Of a stretch of DNA of 6,353 nt, positions 3,905 through 6,353 are shown in pieces (within the stretch, counting starts at the first letter, position 1; each line of letters begins with the position of its first letter). The translations under genes and the position numbers were made by a program. The notes under the pieces were generated by a model. It saw only the letters and a program-made list of their open reading frames with translations, was not told the DNA's origin and did not search any database. The DNA comes from JAVBOJ01 sp031550755 (GTDB lineage Bacteria; Bacillota; Clostridia; Oscillospirales; UBA929), in contig JAVBOJ010000065.1 of assembly GCA_031550755.1 (NCBI GenBank), positions 1 to 6,353 of the forward strand, in the 5' to 3' direction.

Positions 3905-6076
3905 ATGTCGATCAAAATCGCGCTGGCCGGCAACCCGAACAGCGGCAAAACCACGCTTTTTAACGCGCTGACCGGTTCCAACCAGTTCGTCGGCAACTGG
4001 CCGGGCGTTACGGTGGAGAAGAAGGAGGGCCATCTGAAAAACCGCAAGGATATCACGGTCACCGACCTGCCGGGCATCTATTCCCTGTCGCCCTATACAC
4101 TGGAGGAGGTCGTCGCGCGCAATTATCTGATCGACGAGTGCCCCGACGCGATTTTGAACATCATTGACGGCACCAATCTCGAGCGCAACCTCTTCTTGAC
4201 CACCCAGCTGGTGGAGCTGGGCATTCCGGTCGTCGTCGCCATCAACATGATGGACGTCGTGCGGAAAAACGGCGACAATATCAACACCGAGCAGCTTTCC
4301 AAGGAGCTCGGCTGCCGCGTGATGGAGATTTCGGCGCTCAAGGGCGTCGGCGTGATGGAAGCGGCCGACGCGGCGGCAGCCGCGGCCTCCGGCGGAAAAA
4401 CCGTTCCGCAGCATGGCTTTTCCGGCGCGGTTGAGCATGTGCTGGCGCACATCGAGGAGGCTGTGCTGCATGACCTTCCCGAGGAGCAGCAGCGCTGGTA
4501 CGCCATCAAGCTGTTTGAGCGCGACGAGAAAATCATGCAAAAACTCAAGCTGTCCCAGGACTGGCAGGCGCATATCGAGAAGGACATCAAGACCTGCGAA
4601 CGGGAGCTTGACGACGACAGCGAAAGCATCATCACCGCCGAACGGTATACATACATCGATTCCATCATCAAGGACTGCGTCAAAATCAAGAACAAGGGAC
4701 GGCTGTCCGTTTCGGACAAAATCGATCGGGTGGTTACCAACCGTTTTCTGGCGTTGCCGATCTTCGCGGCGATCATGTTTATCGTCTATTACATCTCGGT
4801 CACCACCGTCGGCGGTCTGGTCACCGATTGGGCCAATGACGGCGTTTTTGGCGACGGCTGGCGGCTGTTCGGCCTCGATATCCCGGGCATCCCCGCGCTG
4901 CTCGGCGGCTTTTTGGAAAACATCCATTGCGCCGCTTGGCTGCAAGGGCTGATACTCGACGGCATCGTCGCCGGCGTGGGCGCGGTGCTGGGCTTCGTCC
5001 CGCAGATGCTCATCCTCTTCCTGTTTCTGGCGTTCCTCGAGAGCTGCGGGTATATGGCGCGCATCGCCTTTATCATGGATCGAATTTTCCGCCGGTTCGG
5101 CCTGTCGGGCAAGTCCTTTATTCCCATCCTGATCGGCACCGGCTGTGGCGTGCCGGGCATCATGGCCTCGCGCACCATCGAAAACGACCGCGACCGCAAA
5201 ATGACCATCATGACCACCACCTTTATCCCCTGCGGTGCCAAGCTGCCCATCATCGCGCTGATTGCCGGCGCACTGTTCGGCGGCGCGTGGTGGGTCGCGC
5301 CCAGCGCCTATTTTGTGGGCATCGCGGCCATCATCTGCTCGGGCGTCATCCTCAAAAAGACCCGTCTGTTTGCCGGCGATGTGGCTCCCTTTGTCATGGA
5401 GCTGCCGGCCTACCATATGCCGACGGTCGGCAATATCCTCAGAAGCATGTGGGAGCGCGGCTGGTCGTTCATCAAAAAAGCCGGCACCATCATCCTGCTG
5501 GCCACCATTTTCGTGTGGTTTACCGCCAACTTCGGCTTTCAGGACGGCTCCTTCGGCATGGTTGATATGCAGGACAGCCTTCTGGCGCAAATCGGCTCGG
5601 CCATCTCCTGGCTCTTCGCGCCGCTCGGCTGGGGCGACTGGAAGTCGGCCGTGGCCGCCTTCACCGGCCTCATCGCCAAGGAAAATGTCGTGAGCACCTT
5701 CGGCATCCTCTTCAATTTTGCCGAGGTCGCCGAGGACGGCGCCGAGCTTTGGAGCGCACTGGCCGCCAACTTCAGCGCACTCGCGGCCTATTCGTTCCTG
5801 GTGTTCAACCTGCTGTGCGCGCCGTGCTTCGCGGCGATGGGTGCCATCCGGCGCGAAATGAACAGCGCCAAATGGTTCTGGATTGCCGTCGGATACCAGT
5901 GCGGCATCGCCTACGTCGCGTCGTTCTGCATTAATCAGATCGGGATGCTGTTTAGCGGATCGTTCGGGGTCGGCACCGTCGCGGCCCTCGCCCTGCTGGC
6001 GGGCTTCCTTTTCCTGCTGCTGCGTCCGGCTCCCAAGCCCGCCGTACGACCGACGGGAGGTGTCTACCATGTTTGA
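3905..6076 (+). CDS. feoB: Ferrous iron transport protein B, GTPase-permease
   Basis: A 723-residue Fe(II) permease of the cytoplasmic membrane, a normal length for FeoB. The N-terminal G domain has all motifs: G1 GNPNSGKT (9-16), G2 region NWPGVTVEK with T36, G3 DLPG (54-57), G4 NMMD (114-117) and G5 ISALKG (142-147). A helical GDI-like spacer follows to about residue 270, then the membrane core with repeated hydrophobic segments between about 281 and 706. The core has the family stretches LESCGYMARIAFIMDRIFR (378-396), GTGCGVPGIMASRTIENDRD (411-430), TTFIPCGAKLPI (438-449), AYHMPTVGN (502-510) and GLIAKENVV (588-596). Cysteines at 381, 414, 443, 638 and 641 lie in the core. Start is chosen for AGGAGG 7 nt upstream; longer in-frame starts (3866 TTG, 3878 ATG) fall in or beside operator 3 without a ribosome binding site. 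The stop overlaps the next gene by 8 nt, indicating coupled translation. Confidence 0.97.
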   Translation: MSIKIALAGNPNSGKTTLFNALTGSNQFVGNWPGVTVEKKEGHLKNRKDITVTDLPGIYSLSPYTLEEVVARNYLIDECPDAILNIIDGTNLERNLFLTTQLVELGIPVVVAINMMDVVRKNGDNINTEQLSKELGCRVMEISALKGVGVMEAADAAAAAASGGKTVPQHGFSGAVEHVLAHIEEAVLHDLPEEQQRWYAIKLFERDEKIMQKLKLSQDWQAHIEKDIKTCERELDDDSESIITAERYTYIDSIIKDCVKIKNKGRLSVSDKIDRVVTNRFLALPIFAAIMFIVYYISVTTVGGLVTDWANDGVFGDGWRLFGLDIPGIPALLGGFLENIHCAAWLQGLILDGIVAGVGAVLGFVPQMLILFLFLAFLESCGYMARIAFIMDRIFRRFGLSGKSFIPILIGTGCGVPGIMASRTIENDRDRKMTIMTTTFIPCGAKLPIIALIAGALFGGAWWVAPSAYFVGIAAIICSGVILKKTRLFAGDVAPFVMELPAYHMPTVGNILRSMWERGWSFIKKAGTIILLATIFVWFTANFGFQDGSFGMVDMQDSLLAQIGSAISWLFAPLGWGDWKSAVAAFTGLIAKENVVSTFGILFNFAEVAEDGAELWSALAANFSALAAYSFLVFNLLCAPCFAAMGAIRREMNSAKWFWIAVGYQCGIAYVASFCINQIGMLFSGSFGVGTVAALALLAGFLFLLLRPAPKPAVRPTGGVYHV

Positions 6077-6257
6077 ATTTATAGCTCTCAATGGGGGCAC
6101 GATGCTCGTCGGGCTTGTGCTGCTGGGCATCGTAACCGCCATTGTCACAAGGCTCGTCCGCGACAAAAGACGGGGGAAATGCGCGTCCTGCGACGGCTGC
6201 TCCGGGGCCTGTCACGCTTCCGCCGATTGTCATAAGAACGATATCCACAGCCTGTAA
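6069..6257 (+). CDS. FeoB-associated Cys-rich membrane protein
   Basis: A 62-residue protein with one hydrophobic segment (about residues 11-29, TMLVGLVLLGIVTAIVTRL), a basic stretch RDKRRGK (31-37), then a cysteine cluster with C38, C41, C44, C48 and C54 (pattern C-x2-C-x2-C-x3-C-x5-C) and histidines at 49, 55 and 60. This fits the small FeoB-associated Cys-rich membrane protein family found after feoB in many Firmicutes. By the positive-inside rule the cysteine tail should be cytoplasmic. It may help receive or pass on Fe(II), much as FeoC is proposed to do elsewhere, but the role is unproven. GGGAGG (6055-6060) lies 8 nt before the ATG, inside feoB, and the gene overlaps feoB by 8 nt, so the two are translationally coupled. 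Confidence 0.9.
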   Translation: MFEFIALNGGTMLVGLVLLGIVTAIVTRLVRDKRRGKCASCDGCSGACHASADCHKNDIHSL

Positions 6258-6270
6258 AAAAGGGGTTTAG

Positions 6271-6283
6271 GGGGCGTGGCCCC
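6271..6283. other. GC-rich stem-loop downstream of the Cys-rich protein gene
   Basis: GGGGC and GCCCC flank the triplet GTG, 13 nt after the stop codon. No T run follows on the plus strand, so it is not a standard intrinsic terminator in that direction. It may stabilise the message end or be a copy of a dispersed palindrome. Confidence 0.35.
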
Positions 6284-6321
6284 GAAAACACGAAAGATTT
6301 AAATTATAAGGGAGACAAGCT

Positions 6322-6353
6322 ATGTGCACAAAATCCACACAACGGATGGTCCA
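6322..6353 (+). CDS. Start of an unidentified gene (partial, runs off the window)
   Basis: The ATG at 6322 is preceded by a good ribosome binding site, AAGGGAG at 6308-6314, with 7 nt spacing. Ten codons are visible and read MCTKSTQRMV without a stop. This is too little to assign a family. It starts 64 nt after the Cys-rich protein gene on the same strand with no clear terminator between, so it may be part of the feo transcript. I saw no convincing separate promoter. Confidence 0.5.
   Translation, partial: MCTKSTQRMV

Noticed and set aside
3890..6166. A 758-codon minus-strand open frame opposite feoB
   Set aside because: Its translation is low-complexity and rich in Gln, His, Asp, Ala and Gly, a typical antisense shadow of a high-GC gene, while the plus strand encodes an intact FeoB with every GTPase motif.
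1..6353. CRISPR array, tRNA, rRNA, insertion sequence or attachment site
   Set aside because: I looked for spaced direct repeats, tRNA-like arms and transposase or integrase motifs on both strands and saw none.

Overview
The window looks like chromosomal DNA from a GC-rich Gram-positive anaerobe of the Clostridia, most likely an Oscillospiraceae/Ruminococcaceae-type gut bacterium. The reasons are strong AGGAGG-type ribosome binding sites, sigma-A-type promoters with TGn extended -10 elements, and a FeoA-FeoA-FeoB-Cys-rich-protein gene order that I recall as typical of that group. The genus assignment is inference.

Layout. On the minus strand at the left edge is the start of queT, the substrate-binding subunit of a queuosine-precursor ECF transporter (430 down to the edge; its 3' end is outside). 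It is divergent from a plus-strand gene at 589-1782 for a short, unusual protein related to the flagellar cap protein FliD, with no other flagellar gene in view; that gene ends at a clear intrinsic terminator. A compact DtxR/MntR-family metal-dependent repressor follows (1932-2300) with its own strong promoter. Next is an AT-rich VanW-family gene (2357-3178), whose base composition differs sharply from everything around it and which sits between the repressor and the iron-uptake genes. The rest is a ferrous-iron uptake operon: two small FeoA proteins (3357-3566, 3593-3817), the GTPase-permease FeoB (3905-6076), and a 62-residue FeoB-associated Cys-rich membrane protein that overlaps feoB by 8 nt (6069-6257). 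The first 10 codons of another gene run off the right edge.

How the parts fit. Three inverted repeats share the frame GTTAG-N6-CTAAC. Two lie at and just downstream of the predicted feoA transcription start, and the third lies in the feoA2-feoB gap directly after a small terminator-like hairpin. This frame matches the core of the DtxR/IdeR box, and a DtxR-family repressor with an iron-type cysteine ligand is encoded about 1 kb upstream. The simplest reading is a self-contained iron regulon: repressor plus iron shuts off feoA-feoA-feoB-Cys-rich protein. The third operator suggests that feoB is controlled separately as well.

I found no CRISPR array, tRNA, rRNA, transposase or recognisable riboswitch. 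I do not see a wholly new system here. The most notable items are the three-operator arrangement, the minimal orphan FliD-like protein, the foreign-looking vanW gene, and a palindrome inside the queT promoter.
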